From: Enorma massiliensis phI
GTDB taxonomy: Bacteria > Actinomycetota > Coriobacteriia > Coriobacteriales > Coriobacteriaceae
Assembly: GCF_000311845.1 (NCBI RefSeq)
Contig: NZ_HE978574.1
Coordinates: 132,252 to 185,736, forward strand
DNA: 53,485 nt
Direction: 5' to 3'
Shown: positions 8,646-17,902 of the stretch, one piece after another
Position numbering within the stretch: position 1 is the first letter of the stretch
Layout of the letters: each line of letters starts with the position of its first letter
Notes under the pieces: generated by a model
What the model was told of the DNA's origin: nothing
Databases searched by the model: none
What the model saw: only the letters and a program-made list of their open reading frames with translations
Position numbers and translations under genes: made by a program

Positions 8646-10509
8646 GTGCGGCACCTCCCTCCATGGTGGCGGATGCTTCGGCGGCGGTCACGGTTTCGGT
8701 GGCCGCGTCGTTGGCGGACGTATCGCCGGCAGCGGGCGCGGCGGTCTCGTCGGCGGTTGCGGCCGCGACCTCGTCCTCCTCGCCGGTGCGGTTCTGGCTC
8801 TCATAGGTATCGCGGTAGATGTCGCACGTCTGCATGAGCTCGGCGTGCGTTCCCAGGCCCGCGATATGGCCGTTGTCCAGTACAAGGATGCGGTCGGCGT
8901 GCTCCACGGAGCTCGTACGCTGGGCGATGATGATCTTGGTGGTCTCGGGCAGGTAGCTCGCCAAGCCTTCGCGGATGAGCGCATCGGTCTTGGTGTCCAC
9001 GGCGCTCGTGGAGTCGTCGAGGATCAGCACCTTGGGGTGCTTGAGCAGCGCACGGGCGATGCATAGGCGCTGCTTCTGGCCGCCCGACACGTTCGTGCCG
9101 CCCTGCTCGATATAGGTGTCGTACTTCTGCGGGAAGGTCTGGATGAACTCATCGGCTTGGGCGAGCTTGCACACCTCGACGAGCTCGTCGTACGTGGCGT
9201 TCGGGTCGCCCCAGCGCAGGTTCTCCTTGATGGTGCCGCTGAACAGCACGTTCTTCTGCAGCACCACGGCCACGTTGTTGCGCAGGAACTCCAGGTCATA
9301 GTCGCGTACGTCGACGCCGCCCACCTTCACGGAGCCCTCGGTCACGTCGTACAGGCGGCTGATGAGGTTCACGAGCGAGGTCTTGGCCGAACCGGTGCCG
9401 CCCATGATGCCCAAGGTCTCGCCGCTCTTGATGTGCAGGTCGATTTCGGCGAGGGCGCGGTGCTCCGCCTTCTCGGAGTAGTTGAACGTGACGTGGTCGA
9501 AGTCGATCGAGCCGTCCTTCATCTCGGTGACGGGGTTGGCCGGGTCCTTGATGGTGGGTTCGGTCTCGATGACCTCGACGATACGCTCGGCGCTCTCCTG
9601 CGCCATGACGATCATGGCGAAGACCATCGATACCATCATGAGGGCCATGAGGATCATGAAGCCATAGGTGGTGAGCGCGCTGAACTGGCCCACGTTGAGG
9701 AGGGTGCCGCGGCTCGAGATGATGAGGTAGCTGCCGAACTGGATGACCACGACGAACACCGTGTAGACGGCGAAGTTCATCATGGGGGTGTTGAGCGCGA
9801 GGATCTTCTCGGCGCGGGTGAAGTCGCGGCAGACATCCTGCGCGGCGCGGCTGAACTTCTGCTTCTCAAAGTCCTGGCGCACGTAGCTCTTCACATCGCG
9901 CATGCCGGTGACGTTTTCCTCGATGGACTCGTTCAGGGCATCGTACTTATGAAATACAGAGCGGAAGATGGGGTGCACCGTGCGCACGACTTTATACAGG
10001 CCGAAGCCGAGCAGGGGCACGACGATCACGAACACCGCGGCCATGGGGCCCGCCATGATGAAGGCCATGACGATGCTGCTGATGAGCAAGAGCGGGCAGC
10101 GCACGGCGGTGCGGATGACCATCATGTAGGCTAGCTGCACGTTGGTGATGTCGGTCGTGAGGCGCGTGACAAGCGAGCTCGACGAGAACTGGTCGATATT
10201 GGCGAAGCTGAACGTCTGCACGGCGGCGAACACGTCGTGGCGCAGGTTCTTGGCAAAGCCGCAGCTTGCCTGGCTGCACGTGAGGCCCGCGCCGATGCCG
10301 AAGGCGAGCGATGCCAGCGCCATGCACACGAGCACGCCCGCGTAGGGCAGCAGCTGAGCAAGGCCGGCGCCCAGCTGGATGGCATTGATGAGCTGCGCCG
10401 TGACGAACGGAATGGCCACCTCCATGACCACCTCGCCCGTCACGATGATGGGCGTCGCAATGGCCGCGCGCTTATACTCACGGATGCTCGCCATGAGTGT
10501 TTTAAGCAT
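8638..10509 (-). CDS. ABC exporter subunit with the degenerate NBD (heterodimer partner A)
   Basis: This is a 623-residue type I exporter half: six membrane helices, then a nucleotide-binding domain. Walker A is GGTGSAKT (Lys376) and the signature VSGGQ is canonical. The catalytic glutamate is replaced by Asp499 (ILDDSTSAVD), and the switch histidine by Gln530 (IAQRTSS). These are the hallmarks of the non-hydrolysing site of a heterodimer, completed by the neighbouring subunit. The C-terminal 50 residues are Ala/Glu-rich and disordered. The start has GGAGG 6 bases upstream and overlaps the marR stop by 8 bases, so the three genes form one coupled operon under the MarR protein. Confidence 0.93.
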   Translation of the reverse strand: MLKTLMASIREYKRAAIATPIIVTGEVVMEVAIPFVTAQLINAIQLGAGLAQLLPYAGVLVCMALASLAFGIGAGLTCSQASCGFAKNLRHDVFAAVQTFSFANIDQFSSSSLVTRLTTDITNVQLAYMMVIRTAVRCPLLLISSIVMAFIMAGPMAAVFVIVVPLLGFGLYKVVRTVHPIFRSVFHKYDALNESIEENVTGMRDVKSYVRQDFEKQKFSRAAQDVCRDFTRAEKILALNTPMMNFAVYTVFVVVIQFGSYLIISSRGTLLNVGQFSALTTYGFMILMALMMVSMVFAMIVMAQESAERIVEVIETEPTIKDPANPVTEMKDGSIDFDHVTFNYSEKAEHRALAEIDLHIKSGETLGIMGGTGSAKTSLVNLISRLYDVTEGSVKVGGVDVRDYDLEFLRNNVAVVLQKNVLFSGTIKENLRWGDPNATYDELVEVCKLAQADEFIQTFPQKYDTYIEQGGTNVSGGQKQRLCIARALLKHPKVLILDDSTSAVDTKTDALIREGLASYLPETTKIIIAQRTSSVEHADRILVLDNGHIAGLGTHAELMQTCDIYRDTYESQNRTGEEDEVAAATADETAAPAAGDTSANDAATETVTAAEASATMEGGAAHE

Positions 10510-10996
10510 TGAGTTCCTCCCATCGATTCCGTACTTTTCCTAAGAGCATGAGCAGCGTTTCCTGCTCCTCGTCTGTGAGGTTCGAAAACGCCTTGCTGCG
10601 AAAAGCCTCCCGAGCCTTAAGAGCCTGCAGGGCCTCGCGCTCGCCTTCCTTCGTGAGGTGGACGAAGAGCTGGCGGCGGTCATGCGGATCGCGCGTGCGC
10701 TCAATGAGGCCCGATGCCTCGATTTTGGCGAGGATCTCGGAGAGCGACCCGGGCTTGAGCTCAAAGCGCGCGCCGAGGGCCTGTTGGGACATTTGGCCGC
10801 CCATGCAGTGGAGCAGGCAGAGAATGGGCTCCCGTCCCGAGCGTCCTCCACCGTGGAAATGCAGGTAGTGGCCGCAGAACCCCAGGTTGCGGATGATGAG
10901 GTCTGCTCGCGTGGGGTCGGGCATGCCGGGGCAGGCGGAGTCCTGGCCGGTCGCTTCCGCGCGGGTCGCGCCAGATGTGTCCGGAATGGCATCCAT
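10502..10996 (-). CDS. MarR-family transcriptional regulator of the adjacent exporter
   Basis: This is a 164-residue cytosolic DNA-binding protein with a MarR-type winged helix. MSQQALGARFELKPGSLSEI is the helix-turn-helix, and the wing DPHDRRQLFVHLTKEG is the family's DxRxxxxxLTxxG signature. The N-terminal 35 residues are an extension. It is the first gene of an operon with both ABC exporter subunits, the usual arrangement for a ligand-released repressor of its own efflux pump. AAAGGAGA lies about 11 bases before the ATG. A TTGACA box and a GTTGGT/ACCAAC inverted repeat lie just upstream. Ligand unknown. Confidence 0.92.
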   Translation of the reverse strand: MDAIPDTSGATRAEATGQDSACPGMPDPTRADLIIRNLGFCGHYLHFHGGGRSGREPILCLLHCMGGQMSQQALGARFELKPGSLSEILAKIEASGLIERTRDPHDRRQLFVHLTKEGEREALQALKAREAFRSKAFSNLTDEEQETLLMLLGKVRNRWEELNA

Positions 10997-11021
10997 GTGG
11001 ATCGGGATCTCCTTTCAACTG

Positions 11022-11072
11022 GTTGGTGGATTTTGAACCAACATAGACTACTACTGCGCAAGAAGATGTCAA
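11022..11072 (-). promoter_or_regulatory. Promoter and putative MarR operator of the exporter operon
   Basis: On the minus strand a perfect TTGACA (11067-11072) is followed 16 bases later by a weak TAGTCT. Just downstream, over the likely transcription start, lies the inverted repeat GTTGGT-9-ACCAAC (11022-11042). Position and symmetry fit autorepression by MarR; the -10 assignment is uncertain. Confidence 0.55.
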
Positions 11073-11090
11073 GGTACCAAATTAGTCTGG

Positions 11091-11201
11091 GTCATTCTGG
11101 GTCATTCTGGGACGGGTCCGTTTTGACTCATTTTGAAATGGCGCCCCTCAGTTCGCCTGAATGAGTCAAAACGGACCCGTCCCAGAATGACCCAGAATGA
11201 C
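11091..11201. repeat. Perfect 42-bp inverted repeat with 27-bp loop
   Basis: Positions 11091-11132 are the exact reverse complement of 11160-11201. The left arm contains GTCATTCTGG twice in tandem, then GACGGGTCCG and TTTTGACTCATT. It lies between the divergent promoters of the marR operon and the EF-G2-like gene. A run of T follows on neither side, so it is not an ordinary terminator. It resembles a miniature palindromic insertion. Confidence 0.9.
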
Positions 11202-11369
11202 TCGGCGCTGCTCGCCCTTCACCGCAGCTTCGGTCGCGCTGGGCGAAATGAATGTAAGCCGAACCCGTGCGAGGGGTAGGCTCGATTACAGCGTATGAAA
11301 ACGGCGCGCGCTGCCAACCGGATGACTCGGCCGCTTCGCCCCGCGCGCCCGGCGACGAAGGAGGCTCCC

Positions 11370-13436
11370 ATGGGTGCGCCCAAAACCGGCAATGTGAGGA
11401 ACGTGGTGCTCGTAGGCCAAGGCGGGGTGGGCAAGACCTCGCTCGCGGAGGCCATGCTCCACCTTTCTGGCAAGACCGCTCGCTTAGGCGGCCATGCGGG
11501 CACAAAGCCCACGCTCGACTATGACGCCGAGGAGGTCAAGCGCGAGTTCTCAATTTCGACCTCCATTGCGCCGATTGACTGGAAAGACGTCCGCATCAAT
11601 GTGCTGGACGCGCCGTGCTACCCCGACTTCATCGGCGATGCCTACGCCGCCATGAGCGTGTGCGAGACCGCGCTCTTCGTGGTCGACGCCGCCGAGGGGC
11701 CGCAACCCACCACGGTCAAGCTCTGGTACGCCGCCGAGGACCTGCGTCTGGCGCGCGCGGTGTTCATCAATCGCATCGACAAGGAGAACGCTGATTACGA
11801 CGCCTGCATGAAGGCCCTGCGCGAGCGCTTCGGCATGCGCTTGGGCGCTGTGACGTTGCCATGGGGCACGGGCGATAGCTTCGAGGGCGTCATCGACATC
11901 GTGCGCATGAAGGCCCGCCACTGCGAAGGCACCACGCAGGAGGAATTCGACATCCCCGAGGAGTACCGCGAGGCTGCCGAGGCCGCCCGCGAGCAGCTCT
12001 GCGAAGCCGTGGCCGAGGCCGATGACGACCTTATGATGAAGTACCTCGACGGCGAACCGCTCACCCAGGAAGAGGTCGAGGGCCTACTCTCCGAGGCCAT
12101 CGCCAAGCGCCTGTTCGTTCCCGTGTTCGTGGGTTCCTGCACCAAGGAGCTCGGCGTGCATTCCGTCATGGACGATGTGGCCACGTACTTCCCGAGCCCC
12201 ACGGATTACGGCGAGATGCCGCTCGTTGACGGCGACACGCTCAAGATCTCGGCAGAGGACGACCGACCCGTGGCCTTCGTCTTCAAGACCTTGAACGATC
12301 CCCAGCAAGGGCGCATCAGCTTCCTCAAGGTGCTCACCGGCACGCTTACGCCCGGCATCGAGCTCACCAACGCGCGCACCCGCAAGGGCGAGCGCCTGGC
12401 GCACCTGTATGTGATGTGCGGCCGCGAGCAGACCGAGGTGGGCAAGGCCGAGGCCGGCGACATCATCGTGACCACCAAGATCGCCGCGGACACGGGCGAT
12501 ACGCTCTCCGTCTCCGGCAAGATCGAGGCGGCTGCCTTCCAGTTCCCCAACAGCCAGTACCGCATCGCCATCGAGGCCGAGAACCGCTCGGACGAGGACA
12601 AGCTTTTCACCTTCATCGACCGCGCCTGCGAGGCCGACCCCACCATGAAGATCGAGCGCGACGAGGAGACCGGCCAGACCATCATCTCCGCGGTGGGCGA
12701 GGCGCAGGTCAGCGTGCTGCTCAACCGCCTGGAGGAGCGCACGAAGGTCTCGGCGCACATCGTGCCCATCAAGATTCCGTATCGCGAGACCATCCGTCGC
12801 GTGGCGAGTGCCCAGGGCCGTCACAAGAAGCAGACCGGCGGCGCCGGCCAGTTCGGCGATTGCTATCTGCGCGTCGAGCCGCTGCTTGACGGCACCGACT
12901 ATGAGTTCGTGGATGAGGTCGTGGGCGGCCGCATCCCGCGCGCGCTCATCCCCGCCGTGGACAAGGGCGTGCAGGAGACCATGAAGGAAGGCGTCATCGC
13001 AGGTTACCCGCTCACGGGCGTGCGCGTGGCGTGCTATGACGGTTCGTATCACCCGGTCGACTCCAACGAGATGGCCTTCCGTGCGGCGGCGCGCATCGCG
13101 CTCAAGAAGGCGTGCGCCGACGCCGACCCCGTGGTGCTTGAGCCCATGGAGAACATCACCGTGACCATCCCCGAGAGCTACGCCGGCGCCGTGATGGGCG
13201 ACGTGTCCGGCTCGCGCGGCCGCGTGACCGGCATGGACACCGACGAGCATGGCAACACGGTGGTCACGGCGACGGTGCCCTACGCGGAGCTGGTGGATTA
13301 CGCCACGCGTCTGCGCTCCATCACGCGCGGTACGGGCGATTTCACCATGGAGCCCGCCGGCTACGAGCAGGTGCCATACGACGTGCAGAAGCACCTCGTT
13401 GAGTTCTATGAGGAGAGCCGCGCCCAGGGCCACTAG
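11370..13436 (+). CDS. EF-G2-like translational GTPase (elongation factor G paralogue)
   Basis: This is a 688-residue protein with the five-domain EF-G plan: a G domain with P-loop GQGGVGKT (16-23), then domain II, and domains III-V with the domain IV stretch QTGGAGQFGDCYLRV. Switch II reads DAPCYPDF, so the histidine used by EF-G for GTP hydrolysis is Tyr84. NKxD reads NRID. Both changes are typical of the EF-G2 paralogue group rather than of the housekeeping EF-G or of TetM. The ATG was chosen because AAGGAGG lies 5 bases upstream; a start 75 bases earlier has no such site. The role of EF-G2 is unclear in the organisms where it has been studied. It is followed by a GC hairpin and stands alone. 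Confidence 0.9.
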   Translation: MGAPKTGNVRNVVLVGQGGVGKTSLAEAMLHLSGKTARLGGHAGTKPTLDYDAEEVKREFSISTSIAPIDWKDVRINVLDAPCYPDFIGDAYAAMSVCETALFVVDAAEGPQPTTVKLWYAAEDLRLARAVFINRIDKENADYDACMKALRERFGMRLGAVTLPWGTGDSFEGVIDIVRMKARHCEGTTQEEFDIPEEYREAAEAAREQLCEAVAEADDDLMMKYLDGEPLTQEEVEGLLSEAIAKRLFVPVFVGSCTKELGVHSVMDDVATYFPSPTDYGEMPLVDGDTLKISAEDDRPVAFVFKTLNDPQQGRISFLKVLTGTLTPGIELTNARTRKGERLAHLYVMCGREQTEVGKAEAGDIIVTTKIAADTGDTLSVSGKIEAAAFQFPNSQYRIAIEAENRSDEDKLFTFIDRACEADPTMKIERDEETGQTIISAVGEAQVSVLLNRLEERTKVSAHIVPIKIPYRETIRRVASAQGRHKKQTGGAGQFGDCYLRVEPLLDGTDYEFVDEVVGGRIPRALIPAVDKGVQETMKEGVIAGYPLTGVRVACYDGSYHPVDSNEMAFRAAARIALKKACADADPVVLEPMENITVTIPESYAGAVMGDVSGSRGRVTGMDTDEHGNTVVTATVPYAELVDYATRLRSITRGTGDFTMEPAGYEQVPYDVQKHLVEFYEESRAQGH

Positions 13437-13460
13437 CAGCTGGGCTTGGGCCTTATTCGT

Positions 13461-13500
13461 GCAAAGCGCTGCGGGAAGCGACTCGCCCGCGGCGCTTTGC
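13461..13500 (+). terminator. Hairpin after the EF-G2-like gene, probable terminator
   Basis: GCAAAGCGC pairs with GCGCTTTGC, with GCGGG/CCCGC extending the stem inward. The following bases (GCGTCTTTG) are only modestly T-rich, so termination may be weak. Confidence 0.5.
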
Positions 13501-13548
13501 GCGTCTTTGCGCGTATGATAGAGAAGGAGTCCGGCCGCGCCGGACGTT

Positions 13549-13621
13549 GGCCATGGTGGTCGTTGGTCGTATTACCGTTAGCGGTGCTGGACGGTGGCCA
13601 TGCTAGCCGTTGGCCGTGTTA
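13549..13621. repeat. Degenerate 47-bp-period direct repeat
   Basis: GGCCATG followed by CCGTTGGCCGT-like sequence occurs at 13549-13574 and 13596-13621, 26 bp each with several mismatches. A third, weaker copy runs into the ribosome binding site of the next gene. No function is evident. Confidence 0.4.
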
Positions 13622-13663
13622 GATGGTAACCATGTTGTACGTTATGTGCTGCGAGGAGGGCAT

Positions 13664-14548
13664 ATGTCTGTTGTTACCTTGAAGAATGGTGAGCTCACCG
13701 CCGCCATCGATGCCATGGGTGCCCAGCTTACGAGCCTTGCGCTCGGAGGCAAGGAATACCTCTGGCAAGCTGATCCTGCTGTGTGGGGCAAGCATGCGCC
13801 GATCCTTTTCCCCATCGTGGGCTCCATCCGCGATGGCAAGGCGGAGTCTGCCCAGGGCGAGGTGACGCTCGGGCGCCACGGGCTCGCGCGCGATTACGAG
13901 CACGCGGTTGTGGCGCAGAGCGAAGGTTCCGTAACCTTCGAGCTCGCGGATTCCGAGGAAACCCGCTCGGCGTATCCGTATGCCTTCAAGCTCAATATGA
14001 CCTATGAGCTCACGGGCCCCGCGAGCCTTACCCAGACGTTCCGCGTGGAGAACACCGGCGATGTCGACCTGCCCTTCTCCGTGGGCGGCCATCCGGCGTT
14101 CAACGTACCCGCACCCGGCGGCGAGGGGGAGGCGTTCGACGACTACGAGCTTGCCTTCACCAAGCCGTGGAGCTGCGTGGCGCCGAAGATTTGCGACGGC
14201 GGGCTGCTCACCTACCGTACAGCGGAGATGGTCATTGACCGCTCCGATGTGCTGCCCATCACGCACGAGCTCTTCGCGGCGGATGCCGTGATGCTGAGTG
14301 AGGTGCCCGACGACACGCTCACCCTGCGCAGCCGCGTTTCCGGCCACGGCGTGAAGATTGATTTCCCCGGCTTCAAGTACATTGGCATCTGGAGCGCCGA
14401 GGGCGATGCTCCGTTTGTCGCGCTCGAGCCCTGGACGGGACATGCGACCCTCGATACCGAGGACAACGTGTTCGAGCATAAGCGCAACATAACCATTCTT
14501 GCTCCCGGCGAGGTTGACGAGCGCTCGTTTACCGTGACGCTGCTGTAG
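13664..14548 (+). CDS. Aldose 1-epimerase family protein (galactose-mutarotase-like)
   Basis: This is a 294-residue cytosolic protein of the galactose-mutarotase-like beta-sandwich superfamily (YeaD/LacX group). Recognisable points are WGKHAPILFPIVGSIRDG near residues 42-59, GRHGLARD near 70, the conserved GGHPAFNVP near 143, and a C-terminal EPWTGH. In characterised members these residues hold a sugar and catalyse alpha/beta anomer interconversion or hexose-6-phosphate epimerisation. The start has GAGGAGG 4 bases upstream; an earlier in-frame start has no site. It is probably a monocistronic gene, and the sugar is not determined by sequence. Confidence 0.88.
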   Translation: MSVVTLKNGELTAAIDAMGAQLTSLALGGKEYLWQADPAVWGKHAPILFPIVGSIRDGKAESAQGEVTLGRHGLARDYEHAVVAQSEGSVTFELADSEETRSAYPYAFKLNMTYELTGPASLTQTFRVENTGDVDLPFSVGGHPAFNVPAPGGEGEAFDDYELAFTKPWSCVAPKICDGGLLTYRTAEMVIDRSDVLPITHELFAADAVMLSEVPDDTLTLRSRVSGHGVKIDFPGFKYIGIWSAEGDAPFVALEPWTGHATLDTEDNVFEHKRNITILAPGEVDERSFTVTLL

Positions 14549-14594
14549 CCATGCCCGGGGCGGCGACGCGTCGGGCGCCGTCGATTGCTTGATT

Positions 14595-14725
14595 TGCAAC
14601 TTTTGGGCACTTCATGGGGTAGGGGCAAAGTAGAGCTGGAAAGCGCAAGCGATGTACCTGCGGGTTCTTTGGCGGAAAAGGCTGCTCTACTTGCCCTCCC
14701 ATCAATGAAGTGCCCAAAACTTGTA
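14595..14725 (+). repeat. 131-bp hairpin repeat element, copy B
   Basis: This is the best preserved of three copies. CTTTTGGGCACTTCAT on the left is mirrored by ATGAAGTGCCCAAAA on the right. The pairing continues through GGGCAAAGTAGAGC against GCTCTACTTGCCC, giving arms of about 45 bp round a 41-bp loop with ACCTGCGGG. Block positions match copies A and C exactly. It lies between the aldose-epimerase-like gene and the large ABC gene. Confidence 0.85.
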
Positions 14726-14976
14726 TTGAGCATGATTGGGGGCGCCAAGCGCGGGGGATTTTGCCAGATGGTGAGCTTGGAGGAGAGACGATCGTGGGGC
14801 AGGGGCGATAATCCCGTGGGGCAGGGCGGTATCGAATCCTTTTGGTTGCTCAGTCTCGCGGCAAAAAATGGGTACCATGAGCCCATGTCGGCATTATGCA
14901 TGGTTATGCGCCGCATAGACTGTTTGGCTGTTTGCTTGCCGGCGGTCCTGCGGCGTTCAAATCGGAAAGGCCCGCT

Positions 14977-17658
14977 GTGCTTGAGCTCAAAGGCATCACC
15001 AAGGATTATCCATCTGGCGACTCGGTTGTCCATGCGCTCAAGGGCATCTCTGTTACCTTCCGCAACCAGGAGTTCGTGAGCATTCTCGGACAATCGGGAT
15101 GCGGAAAGACAACGCTGCTCAACATCATCGGTGGCCTCGACCAATACACGCGCGGCGACCTCGTGATCAATGGCCGTTCAACCAAGAGCTATCTCGACCG
15201 AGATTGGGACACGTACCGCAACCACAGCGTGGGCTTCGTGTTCCAGAGCTACAACCTTATTCCGCATCAGAGCGTGCTGGCCAACGTCGAGATGGCGCTC
15301 GTGCTATCCGGCACGCCCAAGGCGGAGCGGCGGCGCCGGGCGGAGGAGGCGCTTAGGCGCGTGGGCCTCGGCGAGCACCTGCGCAAGCGGCCAAACCAGC
15401 TCTCGGGCGGGCAGATGCAGCGCGTGGCCATCGCCCGCGCCATCGTTAACGACCCCGAGATCATCCTCGCCGACGAGCCCACCGGCGCCCTCGACACCGA
15501 GACCTCGGTCGAGGTCATGGATATCCTGAAGGAGCTCAGCCGCGACCGCCTTGTTATCATGGTCACGCACAACCCGCAGCTTGCCGAGGAATATTCCGAT
15601 CGCATCGTGCGCATCCAAGACGGCCTGATCACGAGCGACTCCGCTCCGGTCGACCCTGCGCGCGAGCGCCTCACGCCCGAGCAGGTTCAGGCCCACGCGG
15701 TGGCCGATGCTCGCAAGGGCAAGCGCTCGATGAGCTTCCGTCAGGCGCTCGCGCTCTCGTTCAACAACCTCATGACCAAGAAGGGCCGCACGTTCCTGAC
15801 GGCGTTCGCCGGCTCGATCGGCATCATTGGCATCGCGCTCATCTTGTCGCTTTCCAGCGGCACCCAGGATTACATCAAGGAGACGGAGGAATCCACGATG
15901 GGCAGCTACCCGCTGACCATCAACCAGACCTCGACGGACCTTACGAGCGTCATGGGTGTGCTCATGGGCACGAGCGACGAGCGGACCGGCCAAAACGACA
16001 GCGGCGGCGTTCAGTCGAAAAACATCGTGAGCGACATGGTCTCGAGCATGGCCGAGGGCTCCACCGAAAACGACATGGGCGCTATCAAGACATGGATCGA
16101 CAGCGACCCCGCCATCGGGGACAGCCACTTGAGCGAGCTGGTGACCGACATCCAGTTTACCTACGCGACGCCGCTCAACGTGTACCGATCCGACACGACC
16201 TCGGGCGCCGTGCAGGTTAACCCGGCGACCGTGCTCGACTCGCTCGGCATCGCGATGGGCGAGACCCAGACCGAGATGATGAGCACGATGAACGGCGGCA
16301 GCGGGTCGGCGTACGACGTGTGGACGGAGATGCTCGCCAACAAAGAAACGTGGGAGCGCGACTACGACGTGGTGGCTGGACGTATGCCCGAGGCATGGAA
16401 CGAGGTCGTTATCTACGTGGATGAAAACGACCGGATCAGCGACTACACCCTCTACGCGCTCGGGCTCCTCGACCAAAGCGAGCTGCGCGGCATGATGAGC
16501 GACGTGATTGCCGGCCGGAAGGTGGAAGATAGCGAGCAGACGAGTTACACCTATGACGAGCTCATGGGCCTCACGTTCAAGCTGGTGCCCGAGAGCAGCA
16601 AATACGCCCAGCAGCAAGACGGAACATGGGCCGACATGAGCGACGACGCGGATTATATGCGCGGCGTGGTGGACGATGCCGAGGAGCTGCGGGTGGTGGG
16701 TATCGTGCGCCCGAGCGAGGAGAACGACACGGGCAGCAACTGGGGCGCCGTGCTCTATACGCCAGAGTTGACGGAGCACCTGGTGGAGGCTGTGAACGCC
16801 AGCGATGTGGTGGCTGCGCAAGAGGCGAACCCCAACACCGATATCTTCACCGGCCTCCCGTTCGAGGACACCACGGTGAACCTCACCATGGACGCCATCG
16901 AGGCAATGATCGACCAGATGCCGAGCGAGCAGGGGGCTCAGCTTCGCTCCTATGTGGACGGCCTGCGCGAGGACGGCCTTTCGGACGAGGAGATCGCCTC
17001 GGCCTTCAGTCGGCAGATGAGCGAACAGACCGACAACGCCACATACGACGGGAACCTCGAGACGCTGGGCGTATGCAGCCTGGAAGAGCCGAGCTCCATT
17101 AGCATCTACCCCATAGACTTCGAAGCGAAGGAGCAGATTGACGCGCTGATTGACGACTATAACGAGCAGATTCGCGCATCGGGCGAGGGCACGGAGATCC
17201 AGTACACCGACATGGTGGGCATGCTCATGTCGAGCGTGACGGATATCGTGAACGCACTGACGTACATCCTCATTGCGTTCGTGGCGATTTCGCTTGTGGT
17301 GAGCTCGATCATGATCGGCATCATCACCTATATCAGCGTACTGGAACGCACGAAGGAGATCGGCATCTTGCGCGCAATCGGGGCGAGCAAGAAGGACGTG
17401 AGCCGTATCTTCACGGCGGAGACGTTCATCATCGGCCTCGTTTCGGGCGTGCTGGGCATTGTGGTGACAGTGCTGTTGGATATTCCGGCCAACATGATCA
17501 TTTACCAGATTACCGGTGTGGAGAACCTGGCTTCTGTGCCGGTGGCCGCCGGAGCGGTGCTTGTGCTGATCTCGGTGGGGCTCTCGTTCCTGGCGGGGCT
17601 CGCGCCGAGCCGCATGGCTGCCAAGAAAGACCCGGTAACCGCGCTGCGCACCGAGTAG
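14977..17658 (+). CDS. MacB-like ABC transporter, ATPase and FtsX-type permease fused
   Basis: This 893-residue protein combines an ABC ATPase (1-235) with a MacB/FtsX-type permease. Walker A is GQSGCGKT (38-45), then LSGGQMQR and [11 protein letters not shown] first membrane helix lies near 285-305. About 490 extracellular residues follow, acidic and Thr/Ser/Met-rich, and three helices close the protein in the order typical of FtsX permeases ([19 protein letters not shown] between helices 2 and 3). MacB-type machines move lipoproteins, peptides or toxins by mechanotransmission rather than classic channel transport; the cargo here is unknown. The GTG start was chosen because GGAAAGG lies 6 bases upstream. 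The extracellular domain is larger than in E. coli MacB (648 residues in total). Confidence 0.9.
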   Translation: MLELKGITKDYPSGDSVVHALKGISVTFRNQEFVSILGQSGCGKTTLLNIIGGLDQYTRGDLVINGRSTKSYLDRDWDTYRNHSVGFVFQSYNLIPHQSVLANVEMALVLSGTPKAERRRRAEEALRRVGLGEHLRKRPNQLSGGQMQRVAIARAIVNDPEIILADEPTGALDTETSVEVMDILKELSRDRLVIMVTHNPQLAEEYSDRIVRIQDGLITSDSAPVDPARERLTPEQVQAHAVADARKGKRSMSFRQALALSFNNLMTKKGRTFLTAFAGSIGIIGIALILSLSSGTQDYIKETEESTMGSYPLTINQTSTDLTSVMGVLMGTSDERTGQNDSGGVQSKNIVSDMVSSMAEGSTENDMGAIKTWIDSDPAIGDSHLSELVTDIQFTYATPLNVYRSDTTSGAVQVNPATVLDSLGIAMGETQTEMMSTMNGGSGSAYDVWTEMLANKETWERDYDVVAGRMPEAWNEVVIYVDENDRISDYTLYALGLLDQSELRGMMSDVIAGRKVEDSEQTSYTYDELMGLTFKLVPESSKYAQQQDGTWADMSDDADYMRGVVDDAEELRVVGIVRPSEENDTGSNWGAVLYTPELTEHLVEAVNASDVVAAQEANPNTDIFTGLPFEDTTVNLTMDAIEAMIDQMPSEQGAQLRSYVDGLREDGLSDEEIASAFSRQMSEQTDNATYDGNLETLGVCSLEEPSSISIYPIDFEAKEQIDALIDDYNEQIRASGEGTEIQYTDMVGMLMSSVTDIVNALTYILIAFVAISLVVSSIMIGIITYISVLERTKEIGILRAIGASKKDVSRIFTAETFIIGLVSGVLGIVVTVLLDIPANMIIYQITGVENLASVPVAAGAVLVLISVGLSFLAGLAPSRMAAKKDPVTALRTE

Positions 17659-17902
17659 TCCCGATGGGGGCGCCCGTGCGCTAGGCGCCCGTTCCCTCGT
17701 GCGCGACCTGCCCCGGCTTCGCGCTTCGTCTACGTGCGCTTGAGGCGCCGCTGCCTCTGCGGTATGTAGCCTGCGGGCGTTCGTGCAATGCGCTATGCTT
17801 GGTGCCCTCGTGCCGCCCGTCGCGCGCCCCGCACGGCGGCGTGAGCTGCGCGGCAGCGGGTGGCACCGAAGCGGCGAAAAACACGGCAAGACGGGAGCGC
17901 GC

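Noticed and set aside
6513-8837. 774-codon open frame on the plus strand
   Set aside because: It lies antisense to a well-supported ABC exporter gene and is rich in His, Asp, Val and Ala, as expected when a GC-rich gene is read backwards. It has no credible ribosome binding site or family resemblance.
11370-13436. TetM-type ribosomal protection protein
   Set aside because: The switch II Tyr and NRID variants and the overall sequence fit EF-G2. No mobile-element context or TetM motifs are seen.
14595-14725. Ordinary intrinsic terminators as the explanation of the 131-bp elements
   Set aside because: The stems are followed by no T-tract in a consistent direction, and the conserved inner blocks at fixed offsets are not explained by termination.
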